A stretch of DNA of 64,000 bases from Microbacterium sp. T2.11-28 (lineage in GTDB: Bacteria; Actinomycetota; Actinomycetes; Actinomycetales; Microbacteriaceae). A model generated the notes under the pieces. The model did not search any database, was not told the DNA's origin, and saw nothing but the letters and a program-made list of their open reading frames with translations. Below are positions 48,281-57,283 of this stretch, piece by piece; within the stretch, counting starts at the first letter, position 1, and every line of letters begins with the position of its first letter. The position numbers were made by a program, and so were the translations under genes. The stretch spans positions 248,001-312,000 of the forward strand of contig NZ_CATNHF010000012.1 in NCBI RefSeq assembly GCF_950097975.1. Reading direction: 5' to 3'.

Positions 48281-50803
48281 ATGGGTGATGCGGCGCGGCT
48301 GATGGACGCCATCCCGGCGCAGGCGTCGCCGGATGCCGTCTACGACGCGTTCGTCGGCTGGACGACGGGGCGCGGGCTGTCGCTGTACCCGGCCCAGGAC
48401 GAGGCGATCATCGAGCTCGTGTCGGGGGCGAACGTGATCCTCGCCACCCCGACGGGCACCGGCAAATCGCTCGTGGCGGTCGCCGCGCACGCCGCCTCCC
48501 TCGCCGCGGGCGGCCGCTCGTACTACACGGCGCCGATCAAGGCCCTGGTGAGCGAGAAGTTCTTCGCCCTCGTCGAGATCTTCGGAGCCGACAACGTGGG
48601 CATGGTCACCGGCGACTCCGCCGTCAATCCCGACGCGCCGATCGTGTGCTGCACGGCGGAGATCCTCGCCAACATCGCGCTGCGCCTGGGCGCCGACGCC
48701 CCGGTCGACCAGGTCGTGATGGACGAGTTCCACTACTACGGCGACCCCGATCGCGGGTGGGCGTGGCAGGTGCCGCTGCTCATGCTCCCGCGCGCGCAGT
48801 TCCTCCTCATGTCGGCGACGCTCGGCGACGTGACCCCCATCGCCGACGACCTCCGCCGCCGCACCGGCCGGGAGACCGCGCTCGTCACCGGCGTCGAGCG
48901 CCCGGTGCCGCTGCACTTCTCGTACGAGCGGCGGCCCGTCCACGACGTGCTCGAGGGCCTCATGGAATCCGGCGAGGCGCCGGTCTACATCGTCCACTTC
49001 TCGCAGGCCGCCGCCCTGGAGCGGGCCCAGGCGCTGACGAGCGCGCAGATCACGACGCGCGCGCAGCGGGATGCGATCGCCGCCGAGATCGGGGCGTTCC
49101 GCTTCACGACGGGCTTCGGCAAGACGCTCTCCCGCCTCGTGCGGGCCGGCGTCGGCATGCACCACGCGGGGATGCTGCCGCGGTACCGCCGGCTGGTCGA
49201 GACGCTCGCGCAGAAGGGCCTGCTGCGGGTGATCTGCGGCACCGACACGCTCGGGGTCGGCATCAACGTGCCGATCCGCACCGTGGTCATCACGGCGCTG
49301 TCCAAATACGACGGCACGAGGATGCGTCAGCTCACCGCGCGCGAGTTCCACCAGGTAGCCGGACGCGCGGGGCGTGCCGGCTACGACCCGTACGGCAACG
49401 TCGTCGGGATGGCCCCCGACTGGGAGATCGAGAACGCCGTCGCCCTCGCCAAGGCGGGCGACGACGCCGCCAAGCGCAAGAAGATCGTCCGAAAGAAGGC
49501 GCCCACCGGTGTCGTCAACTGGGGCGAGGGCTCGTTCGAGCGACTCGTCGCCGCGCCGCCCGAGCCGCTCGAGCCGCACCTGCAGCTGTCGGCGGCCATG
49601 CTCATCAACGTCATCGGGCGCGGGGGAGACGTCTTCGGCAACGTCCGCGCCCTGGTCTTCGACAACCACCAGACCCGCGCCCGCCAGTACGAGCTCGCCC
49701 GCCGGGCGATCGCGATCTTCCGCACGCTCGTGGTCGCGGGCGTCGTGGTCGCGGATGCCGACGGGATCCGCCTGACCGTCGACCTGCAGCCCAACTTCGC
49801 GCTCAACCAGCCGCTGTCGCCGTTCGCGCTGGCCGCCATCGATCTGCTCGACCCTGCCGCCGGCTCGGGGACCGGGGACGCCGACGGCGGGATCGGCACC
49901 GGCCACTACGCCCTCGACGTCGTCAGCGTCATCGAGGCGACGCTCGACGACCCCCGCGCGATCCTCGGCCAGCAGGAGTTCCGCGCGCGGGGCGAGGCGG
50001 TCGCCGCCATGAAGCGGGAGGGCATCGAGTACGAGGAGCGCATGGCGCTGCTCGAGCAGATCACCTGGCCGAAGCCGCTCGCCGAGCTGCTCGACCAGGC
50101 GTTCGAGACCTTCGCCTCGAGCCAGCCCTGGGTCCGGGACTTCGCGCTGAGCCCCAAATCGGTGGTCCGCGACATGTTCGAGCGGGCCATGTCGTTCGCG
50201 GAATACGTCTCGTTCTACCAGCTCGGTCGCAGCGAGGGGCTCGTGCTGCGCTACCTCAGCGACGCCTACCGCGCCATCCGTCAGACCGTTCCCGCCGACG
50301 CGCGCACCGACGAGCTGCTCGACATCATCGAGTGGCTCGGCGAGCTCGTCCGGCAGGTCGACTCGAGCCTCGTCGACGAGTGGGCGAGCCTGGTGAACCC
50401 CGCGGCCCAGCCCGACGCACCGGTCGTGCCGCCCGCGCCGCCGTCGGTGCTCACCAATCGCCGCGCCTTCACCGTGCTCGTGCGCAACGAGCTGTTCCGG
50501 CGGGTGCAGCTCGCCGCCCTCCAGGACGACGACGCCCTCACCGAGCTCGATCCCGGCGTCGACTGGCCGGCTGCGCTGGACCGCTACTACGACGAGCACG
50601 ACGCGATCCTCACCGGCGGCCCCGCGCGGTCGCCGCGGCTGCTGTCGATCGAGGAGGAGCCCGACCTCTGGCGCGTCGAGCAGACCATCGACGACCCCGA
50701 GGGCCACCACGACTGGCGCATCCGGGCCGAGGTGGATCTGGCGGCCTCGGTCGAGGAGGGCGCCGCCGTGGTGCGGGTCACCGAGGTCCTGCGGCTGGGC
50801 TGA
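48281..50803 (+). CDS. Ski2-like DEAD/DEAH helicase with DUF3516 domain
   Basis: An 840-residue superfamily 2 helicase. Motifs: TPTGTGKSLVA (Walker A, about residues 54-64), PIKALVSEKFFALVE, MDEFHYYGDP (DEFH-type box around 148), SATLGDV, HHAGMLPRYRRLVETLAQKG, GTDTLGVGINVPIRTVVI and QVAGRAGRAGYDPYGNVVG. The C-terminal half is the DUF3516 domain found in actinobacterial HelY-like helicases. It probably unwinds RNA or structured DNA; the substrate is unknown. The long upstream extension of this frame is shadow of the GH3 gene; ATG 48281 follows that gene by 110 bp. It is intact. Confidence 0.93.
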   Translation: MGDAARLMDAIPAQASPDAVYDAFVGWTTGRGLSLYPAQDEAIIELVSGANVILATPTGTGKSLVAVAAHAASLAAGGRSYYTAPIKALVSEKFFALVEIFGADNVGMVTGDSAVNPDAPIVCCTAEILANIALRLGADAPVDQVVMDEFHYYGDPDRGWAWQVPLLMLPRAQFLLMSATLGDVTPIADDLRRRTGRETALVTGVERPVPLHFSYERRPVHDVLEGLMESGEAPVYIVHFSQAAALERAQALTSAQITTRAQRDAIAAEIGAFRFTTGFGKTLSRLVRAGVGMHHAGMLPRYRRLVETLAQKGLLRVICGTDTLGVGINVPIRTVVITALSKYDGTRMRQLTAREFHQVAGRAGRAGYDPYGNVVGMAPDWEIENAVALAKAGDDAAKRKKIVRKKAPTGVVNWGEGSFERLVAAPPEPLEPHLQLSAAMLINVIGRGGDVFGNVRALVFDNHQTRARQYELARRAIAIFRTLVVAGVVVADADGIRLTVDLQPNFALNQPLSPFALAAIDLLDPAAGSGTGDADGGIGTGHYALDVVSVIEATLDDPRAILGQQEFRARGEAVAAMKREGIEYEERMALLEQITWPKPLAELLDQAFETFASSQPWVRDFALSPKSVVRDMFERAMSFAEYVSFYQLGRSEGLVLRYLSDAYRAIRQTVPADARTDELLDIIEWLGELVRQVDSSLVDEWASLVNPAAQPDAPVVPPAPPSVLTNRRAFTVLVRNELFRRVQLAALQDDDALTELDPGVDWPAALDRYYDEHDAILTGGPARSPRLLSIEEEPDLWRVEQTIDDPEGHHDWRIRAEVDLAASVEEGAAVVRVTEVLRLG

Positions 50804-50852
50804 GGCCGCGGGCACCCGTGCGCGAGCGGTGGCGGACGGGCATGATGGGGCG

Positions 50853-51389
50853 ATGGCCACTTTCCTCGCGTTCCTGCGCGCCATCAACCTCGGCAGGACG
50901 CGAGTGTTCCCCAAGGGCGACATCCAGCGGGTCGTCGCCGAGGCCGGCTTCGAGAACGTCGAGACGCACATCAACACCGGCAACGTGCGGTTCGACTCGC
51001 GGATGCGGTCGCGCGCCAAGATCGAGGCGACGCTGGAGCAGGCGTTCGCCCGCGACCGCGGGTTCGAGGTGCCCACGATCGTCTTCTCCACGGCGGAGTT
51101 CACCGAGATCGGCCGGCACGCCGACGAGCTCGCGGCCGCCCATCCCGGGCTCGCCCGTCACTACGTCTACCTCCTGAAGGACGAGCTCGACGCCGCCGCG
51201 CACGAGGCGGTGACGGCGGCCGCCACCGAGAAGGGCGAGATGATCGTGCGGGGCCGCGGTGCGCACGCCCTGCTGCGCCCGGGCTACCAGAACGGGCAGG
51301 TCGATCCGCTGGGTGCGGCCAAACGGCTGGGTGTGGCGACGAACCGCAACGTCACGGTCATCCGCACCCTCGTCGACAAGTGGTGCTGA
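50853..51389 (+). CDS. DUF1697 family protein
   Basis: A 178-residue soluble protein of the DUF1697 family. It starts ATFLAFLRAINLGRTRVFPK, which is the family signature, followed by VETHINTGNVRFDSRMRSR, and ends TNRNVTVIRTLVDKW, also highly conserved. No activity is established; the fold is ferredoxin-like. ATG 50853 fits homologues and has CATGAT six bases upstream as a weak -10. It sits between two helicase genes on the same strand. Confidence 0.93.
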   Translation: MATFLAFLRAINLGRTRVFPKGDIQRVVAEAGFENVETHINTGNVRFDSRMRSRAKIEATLEQAFARDRGFEVPTIVFSTAEFTEIGRHADELAAAHPGLARHYVYLLKDELDAAAHEAVTAAATEKGEMIVRGRGAHALLRPGYQNGQVDPLGAAKRLGVATNRNVTVIRTLVDKWC

Positions 51390-51452
51390 CGGCATCCCCC
51401 GGGCGACGCCCCGAGGCCCGCACTGTCGGACGGCGCGGCTATCGTTGTCCGG

Positions 51453-53507
51453 GTGAGTGACGGCGGCTGGAGCGACGACCCCTACGCCGACCTGGTGTGG
51501 GATCCCGACGAGCAGGCGCCTCCGCCCGACCCCGATGCGCCGCTGCCGCCCGATCCCGCGTACGACGGCTATGCCGGAGCCCTCGCCCGCGCCACCCGCG
51601 CCGGGTCGGGGCCGGCGACCGCCGGGCGGAGCGCGGCCCCGGTGGCGGCGCAGCAGGCAGCCGTCCTCTCGCTGGAGCGGCGCGACCACACCGGCGCCGA
51701 TCCGCGCGCCGTGCTCAAGGAGGTCTTCGGCTACGACGACTTCCGCGGCGACCAGGCCGACATCGTGGCGCAGGTCGTCGGCGGCGGCGACGCCGTCGTG
51801 CTCATGCCCACCGGCGGCGGCAAGTCGATCACCTATCAGGTGCCCGCTCTCGTGCGGCCGGGCACGGGACTGGTCATCAGCCCGCTCATCGCCCTCATGC
51901 ACGACCAGGTCGATGCGCTGATCGCCAACGGCGTGCGCGCCGCCTTCCTCAACTCCACCCAGTCCCCGGGCGAGCGCGCGGGCGTGGAGCGCGCGTTCCT
52001 CGACGGCGAGCTCGACCTGCTCTACGTCGCTCCGGAGCGCCTCAGCGTGCCCGCGACCACGGCGCTGCTCCAGCGCGGGCGGCTGAGCGTCATCGCGATC
52101 GACGAGGCGCACTGCGTGAGCCAATGGGGCCACGACTTCCGTCCCGACTACCTGGCGCTCGGCGACCTCGCGGACCGCTTCCCGGGCGTGCCCCGCATGG
52201 CCCTCACCGCCACCGCCACCCGCGCCACCCACGCCGAGCTCACCGAGCGGCTGTCGCTGTCGACCGCGAAGCACTTCGTCGCGAGCTTCGACCGCCCGAA
52301 CATCCAGTACCGCATCGAGCCGAAGGTCGATCCCCGGCGGCAGCTGCTCCAGTTCATCCGGCGCTTCGACGGCGACGGTGCGGCCGGGGCGGGCATCGTC
52401 TACGCGCTCAGCCGCAAGTCTGTCGAGCAGACCGCCGACTACCTGCGCGGGCAGGGTGTCGACGCGCTGCCCTATCACGCGGGCCTTCCCGCCGAGGTGC
52501 GCGCCGCGAACCAGTCGCGCTTCCTGCGCGACGACGGCGTGGTCATGGTCGCCACGATCGCCTTCGGCATGGGGATCGACAAGCCCGATGTCCGCTTCGT
52601 CGCGCACATCGACCTGCCGAAGTCGGTCGAGGGCTACTACCAGGAGACCGGTCGCGCCGGCCGTGACGGCGAGCCGGCGATCGCCTGGATGGTCTACGGG
52701 CTCGGCGACGTGGTGCAGCAGCGCCGCCTCATCGATCAGTCTCCCGGCGACCGCACGTTCAAGATGCGCCTCGGGCAGCACCTCGACGCGATGCTCGCCC
52801 TCTGCGAGACGGTGGCGTGCCGCCGTCAGAACCTGCTCGGCTATTTCGGCCAGGAGTCGGGTCCGTGCGGCAACTGCGACACCTGCCTCGAGGCGCCCGA
52901 CACGTGGGAGGGTCTCATCCCCGCGCAGAAGCTCCTCTCGACGATCGTCCGCCTGCAGCGCGAGCGCGGTCAGGCGTTCGGCGCCGGCCATCTCATCGAC
53001 ATCCTCCGGGGCGGATCGACCGAGCGGATCGCCCAGCAGGGACATGACAAGCTCGCGACCTACGGCATCGGCGCCGACCTGTCGGATCAGGACTGGCGCT
53101 CGGTGGTCCGTCAGCTGCTGGCTCGCGGCATCCTCGTCGCGCAGGGGGAGTACGGCACGCTCGCGCCGGGGCCGGATGCGGCCGCCGTGCTCCGCGGCGA
53201 GCAGTCCGTCCCGCTGCGACGCGACGTGCTCGGCCGTGCCACGACCACGCGCGTCCGCAAGGGGAGTGTGCCCGAAGCGGTGGCGGAGGGCGACCGCGAC
53301 CTGTTCGAGGCGCTCCGCGCCTGGCGCGCGGAGCAGGCGCGGGAGCAGGGCGTGCCCGCGTACATCGTGTTCGGCGACGCCACTCTGCGTGCCCTGGCCG
53401 ACAAGCGTCCTCGCACCGCCGACGACCTGAGCGGCATCACGGGGATCGGTGCGAAGAAGCGCGAGGCCTACGGCGACGCGGTCCTCGCCGTGATCGCCTC
53501 CGCCTGA
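51453..53507 (+). CDS. recQ: ATP-dependent DNA helicase RecQ
   Basis: A 684-residue 3'-5' DNA helicase for recombination and fork repair. After an acidic Pro-rich head of about 85 residues come FGYDDFRGDQADIVAQVVGG, Walker A MPTGGGKS (about 118-125), IDEAHCVSQWGHDFRPDY, the RecQ aromatic loop included, TATATR, FGMGIDKPDVRFV and YYQETGRAGRDGEP. The zinc-binding cysteines are C450, CRRQN, CGNCDTC. RQC winged helix and a C-terminal HRDC-type domain (YIVFGDATLRALADKRPRTA) follow. GTG 51453 follows TATCGT (51440-51445) by seven bases. The N-terminal extension is longer than in E. coli. Confidence 0.96.
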   Translation: MSDGGWSDDPYADLVWDPDEQAPPPDPDAPLPPDPAYDGYAGALARATRAGSGPATAGRSAAPVAAQQAAVLSLERRDHTGADPRAVLKEVFGYDDFRGDQADIVAQVVGGGDAVVLMPTGGGKSITYQVPALVRPGTGLVISPLIALMHDQVDALIANGVRAAFLNSTQSPGERAGVERAFLDGELDLLYVAPERLSVPATTALLQRGRLSVIAIDEAHCVSQWGHDFRPDYLALGDLADRFPGVPRMALTATATRATHAELTERLSLSTAKHFVASFDRPNIQYRIEPKVDPRRQLLQFIRRFDGDGAAGAGIVYALSRKSVEQTADYLRGQGVDALPYHAGLPAEVRAANQSRFLRDDGVVMVATIAFGMGIDKPDVRFVAHIDLPKSVEGYYQETGRAGRDGEPAIAWMVYGLGDVVQQRRLIDQSPGDRTFKMRLGQHLDAMLALCETVACRRQNLLGYFGQESGPCGNCDTCLEAPDTWEGLIPAQKLLSTIVRLQRERGQAFGAGHLIDILRGGSTERIAQQGHDKLATYGIGADLSDQDWRSVVRQLLARGILVAQGEYGTLAPGPDAAAVLRGEQSVPLRRDVLGRATTTRVRKGSVPEAVAEGDRDLFEALRAWRAEQAREQGVPAYIVFGDATLRALADKRPRTADDLSGITGIGAKKREAYGDAVLAVIASA

Positions 53508-53702
53508 CGGCATCCGTCCCTCGGTCCATTCACCGGCCGTGGAACTGAGTCCCACAGAGGGCGGGTGTGGGTTTCACACAATCGGCATCGGCCGGGGCGG
53601 GGACCGGCGTTGTGCGAGTCGTCCAACGCAGTTGGCCGGGCCTTGTGGACCTCCTACCGTCGACAGTGACCTTTTCTGTCCGCCGACGCCGAGAGGTACG
53701 CG

Positions 53703-55808
53703 ATGACCGACGCCGCCGTCCGTCCCACCAAGCCCGCCACCAACACGCGCACGCCCGCCGGGGGCGCGCCCACCGCCGCGCACTCGGCGGCCGAGGCGCA
53801 CGAGCCGCGCATCGACGTGGCCGCGGTGGAGAACGCCCTCCTCGGCACGTGGGCCGAGACCCGCCGCAGCGCGCGCGAGCTGATCAAGGACCCGGTCTTC
53901 TGGCGGATCGACGGCCAGCCGATGGCCGACCACCGCGAGCGCGTGCTCAGTCAGCTGCACCTTCTGGTCGACAACGACGGATCCCGCCGCGCGTTCCCCG
54001 CCGAGTACGGCGGGCTCGACGACAACGGCGCCAACCTCGCGGGCTTCATGGAGCTCGTCCTCGCCGATCCGAGCCTGCAGATCAAGTCGGGTGTGCAGTG
54101 GGGGCTGTTCGGCTCGGCCATCTACCAGCTGGGCACGAAGGTCCACCACGACCGCTGGCTGCGGGATGTCATCAGCCTCGAGCTGCCCGGGGCGTTCGCC
54201 ATGACCGAGACCGGCCACGGATCCGACGTCGCCGCCATCGGCACGACCGCCACCTACGATCCCGCCACCGAGGAGTTCGTCATCCACACGCCCTTCCGCG
54301 GCGCGTGGAAGGACTACCTGGGCAACGCCGCCCTGCACGGCAAGGCCGCGACGGTGTTCGCGCAGCTGATCACCGGCGGCGTGAACTACGGCGTCCACTG
54401 CTTCTTCGTCCCCCTGCGGGACGAGACCGGCGCGTTCCTCCCGGGGATCGGCGGCGAGGACGACGGCGTGAAGGGCGGGCTGAACGGGATCGACAACGGG
54501 CGTCTCCACTTCGACCATGTGCGCGTCCCGCGCGAGAACCTCCTCAACCGCTACGGCGACGTCGCCCCGGACGGCACGTACTCGAGCGAGATCCCGACGC
54601 CCGGCCGCCGCTTCTTCACGATGCTCGGCGCGCTCGTGCAGGGCCGCGTGTCGCTCGACGGTGCCGCGACCACGGGCACCGCCCTCGCCCTCCACATCGC
54701 GGTCACCTACGCCAACCAGCGCCGCCAGTTCGACTCCGGGTCGGGATCCGACGAGGTCGTGCTGCTGGACTACGGCAAGCACCAGCGCCGCCTGCTGCCG
54801 CGGCTCGCCCAGGTGTACGCCCAGTTCTTCGCGAACGACGAGCTCCTGCGGAAGTTCGACGGCGTCTTCGGCGGCACCGCCGACACCCCGGAGGAGCGCG
54901 AGGACCTCGAGACCCTCGCCGCCGCACTGAAGCCGCTGTCGACCTGGAACGCGCTCGACACGATCCAGGAGTGCCGCGAGGCCTGCGGCGGGGCCGGCTT
55001 CCTCGCCGAGAACCGTCTCGTCGGCCTCCACCAGGACCTCGACGTCTACGTCACCTTCGAGGGCGACAACAACGTCCTCCTCCAGCTGGTGGGCAAGCGC
55101 CTGCTGTCGGACTACGCCCGCCAGTTCAAGGGCGCGGATGCCGCGAAGCTCGCCGGGTTCGCCGCCCGCCAGACCGCCGGCAAGCTGTTCCACGGAGCGG
55201 GTCTCCGCCAGCTCGGCCAGACCGTGGCCGACTTCGGCTCGACCGCCCGCTCGGTGGAACTCGGCCTCCGTGCCGACCAGCAGCACGACCTGCTCGCGGG
55301 ACGCGTCGAGCAGATGGTGTCCGACATCGCCGCGCGCCTGCGTCCCGCCGCCAAGGCCTCGCCGGCCGACGCCGCCGTCATCTTCAACGCCAACCAGTCG
55401 GAGCTCATCGAGGCGGCGCGCGCGCACGGGGAGCTCCTGCAGTGGGAGGCGCTGACCGACGGCGTGAACCGCATCGAGGACGAGGGCACGCGCCAGGTGC
55501 TGACCTGGCTGCGCGACCTGTTCGGCCTGAGCCTCATCGAGAAGCACCTCGCCTGGCACCTGATCAACGGCAGGCTGTCCACCCAGCGCGCCGCCGCGGT
55601 CACCCGCTACATCGACCGCCTGTGCCTCCGGCTGCGGCCCCACGCGCAGGATCTGGTCGACGCGTTCGGCTTCGCACCCGAGCACGTGCGCGCGCCCATC
55701 GCCTCCGGCGCCGAGCAGGCGCGTCAGGACGAGGCGCGCGCCCACTACGCGGCGCTCGCCGCCTCGGGCGAGGCCCCGGTGTCGGAGAAGTCGCTGAAGA
55801 AGAAGTAG
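53703..55808 (+). CDS. Acyl-CoA oxidase/dehydrogenase family protein (peroxisomal-type)
   Basis: A 701-residue flavoenzyme of the acyl-CoA oxidase type. It is longer than the ~380-residue dehydrogenases: an N-terminal helical domain (LGTWAETRRSARELIKDPVF), the FAD/substrate region AFAMTETGHGSDVAAIGTTA and HTPFRGAWKDYLGNAALHG, VQGRVSLDGAATTGTALALH, then the ACOX C-terminal domain with QECREACGGAGFLAENRLVG and TFEGDNNVLLQLVGKRLL, in which the glutamate of FEGDN is the expected catalytic base. It should oxidise acyl-CoA to enoyl-CoA, possibly producing peroxide. The 195 bp upstream contain TACCGT near 53655 and a GAGAGG Shine-Dalgarno. Confidence 0.93.
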   Translation: MTDAAVRPTKPATNTRTPAGGAPTAAHSAAEAHEPRIDVAAVENALLGTWAETRRSARELIKDPVFWRIDGQPMADHRERVLSQLHLLVDNDGSRRAFPAEYGGLDDNGANLAGFMELVLADPSLQIKSGVQWGLFGSAIYQLGTKVHHDRWLRDVISLELPGAFAMTETGHGSDVAAIGTTATYDPATEEFVIHTPFRGAWKDYLGNAALHGKAATVFAQLITGGVNYGVHCFFVPLRDETGAFLPGIGGEDDGVKGGLNGIDNGRLHFDHVRVPRENLLNRYGDVAPDGTYSSEIPTPGRRFFTMLGALVQGRVSLDGAATTGTALALHIAVTYANQRRQFDSGSGSDEVVLLDYGKHQRRLLPRLAQVYAQFFANDELLRKFDGVFGGTADTPEEREDLETLAAALKPLSTWNALDTIQECREACGGAGFLAENRLVGLHQDLDVYVTFEGDNNVLLQLVGKRLLSDYARQFKGADAAKLAGFAARQTAGKLFHGAGLRQLGQTVADFGSTARSVELGLRADQQHDLLAGRVEQMVSDIAARLRPAAKASPADAAVIFNANQSELIEAARAHGELLQWEALTDGVNRIEDEGTRQVLTWLRDLFGLSLIEKHLAWHLINGRLSTQRAAAVTRYIDRLCLRLRPHAQDLVDAFGFAPEHVRAPIASGAEQARQDEARAHYAALAASGEAPVSEKSLKKK

Positions 55809-56036
55809 GACGCGCGCGGCAGCGCCGGGACGCGACGTGCCGTTCGGTCACGGCGCGGTAACGATCGCGGTGCGGATGTACGTCGGCGGCCATCTGCGGA
55901 CACTTCACGGTGAAGGCAGTGCGCTGCCGGGCGCCCGTTCGGCTTCGAGGCGCCGGTGGCGGCCTTCACGGGGGACCGTCTCGGGTGGGCGGTCCCCCAT
56001 CTTCGTGCTGTCGTCGACCCTCGCTACCCTGACGGG

Positions 56037-56609
56037 GTGACGCACGACCTCCGCACCGGTCCCGACGGCATCGACCGCTGCGCGTGGGTCGGTGACGACC
56101 CCGAGTACCGCCGGTACCACGACGAGGAGTGGGGGCGGCCGCTGCACGGCGACCGTCCGCTGTTCGAGAAGATGAGCCTCGAGGGGTTCCAGGCCGGGCT
56201 CAGCTGGATCACGATCCTGCGCAAGCGGCCCCGGTTCCGCGAGGTGTTCGCCGGGTTCGAGCCGGCCGTGGTGGCCGCCTTCACGGCCGACGACGTCGAG
56301 CGCCTCATGCAGGACGTCGGCATCATCCGCAACCGCGCCAAGATCGAGGCGACGATCTCCAACGCGCGCCTGGCGCTGGCGATGGCGCCGGGAGAGCTCG
56401 ATGCGCTGATGTGGTCGTTCGCGCCCGCGACGCACGAGCGGCCGCGGAGCTTCGCCGAGGTGCCGGCGACGACCGCGGAGTCCGACGCGATGTCGAAGGC
56501 GCTGCGCAAGGCCGGCTTCCGCTTCGTCGGTTCGACGACGATGTACGCGCTCATGCAGTCCGCGGGGATGGTCGACGACCACGTCGTGGGGTGTCACCGC
56601 GCGGGGTGA
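56037..56609 (+). CDS. tag: DNA-3-methyladenine glycosylase I
   Basis: A 190-residue base-excision repair enzyme that removes 3-methyladenine. It begins with the zinc-site cysteine region RCAWVGDDPEYRRYHDEEWG, followed by PLFEKMSLEGFQAGLSWITI, the hallmark of Tag, VGIIRNRAKIEATISNARL and GFRFVGSTTMYALMQSAGMV, with VVGCHRA at the end supplying the other zinc ligands. GTG 56037 follows TACCCT (56025-56030) by six bases; the frame is open upstream but without family similarity. Its last 16 bases overlap the end of the ABC ATPase gene on the other strand. Confidence 0.95.
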   Translation: MTHDLRTGPDGIDRCAWVGDDPEYRRYHDEEWGRPLHGDRPLFEKMSLEGFQAGLSWITILRKRPRFREVFAGFEPAVVAAFTADDVERLMQDVGIIRNRAKIEATISNARLALAMAPGELDALMWSFAPATHERPRSFAEVPATTAESDAMSKALRKAGFRFVGSTTMYALMQSAGMVDDHVVGCHRAG

Positions 56610-57283
56610 GCGTCCGCGCTCCCGAGTCGGGGCAGCTCGAGGATGCGGTCCGCCGCCTCCGCGACGGCCGGATCGTGCGTCACGAGCAGGATGGCCGCCC
56701 CCTCGCACGTCTCGAACAGGAGCGCGAGGATCTCGTCGCGCAACCCCGCGTCGAGTGCGCCGGTGGGTTCGTCGGCCAGCAGCAGGGCGGGTGGGCGCAC
56801 CACGGCGCGAGCGATCGCCACCCGCTGCTGTTCACCGCCCGACAGTTCGGTGGTCCGGTGGTCCGCGCGCGCGGCGAGGTCCACGCGCTCCAGCGCGCGG
56901 ATCGCGCGCTCTCGCGCCTCCACCCGGCTCACGCCCTGGAGCAGCAGCGGCAGCTCGACGTTCTCGCGCGCCGAGTACCGCGGCAGCAGTCGGAAATCCT
57001 GATGGACGTGCGAGATCTGACTCAGACGCACACGTGCCCGCTCGTCGATCGTCATCGCGCCGAGGTCGGCCCCGGCTACCGACACGGTTCCCGAGGTCGC
57101 AGTGAGTCGGCCGGAAGCGAGCGCGAGCACGGTGGATTTCCCTGAGCCCGAGCGACCGACGAGGGCGACGCGATCCCCCGGGGAGAGTGCGAAGCTCAGT
57201 CCGCGGAGGACTTCGACGTCGCCCCGACGCCGGTGGACATGGCGGAAGTGCACCTCGTCGAAGCGGAGTGGGGAATCGGTCAT
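56594..57283 (-). CDS. ABC transporter ATPase (MacB/LolD-like), peptide operon gene 4
   Basis: A 229-residue ATPase of the MacB/LolD class that drives FtsX-like permeases. Walker A GRSGSGKST (43-51), HVHQDFRLLPRYSARENVEL (Q-loop), LSGGEQQRVAIARAV (147-161) and the Walker B LLLADEPTGALD (about 167-178) are intact, with the switch His in LVTHDP. ATG 57283 overlaps the stop of the second permease (ATGA). It is the last gene of the four-gene minus-strand operon and converges on tag with a 16-bp overlap. Such mechanotransmission ATPases power export or signalling of envelope peptides, antibiotics or lipoproteins rather than import. Confidence 0.94.
   Translation of the reverse strand: MTDSPLRFDEVHFRHVHRRRGDVEVLRGLSFALSPGDRVALVGRSGSGKSTVLALASGRLTATSGTVSVAGADLGAMTIDERARVRLSQISHVHQDFRLLPRYSARENVELPLLLQGVSRVEARERAIRALERVDLAARADHRTTELSGGEQQRVAIARAVVRPPALLLADEPTGALDAGLRDEILALLFETCEGAAILLVTHDPAVAEAADRILELPRLGSADAHPAR

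Noticed and set aside
53508..53702. Possible small RNA between recQ and the acyl-CoA oxidase
   Set aside because: No promoter-terminator pair could be defined; the sequence is better explained as the oxidase promoter and leader.
55837..56040. Small plus-strand frame of 67 codons upstream of tag
   Set aside because: Arg/Ser-rich, no RBS, no similarity to a family, and it overlaps the tag promoter.
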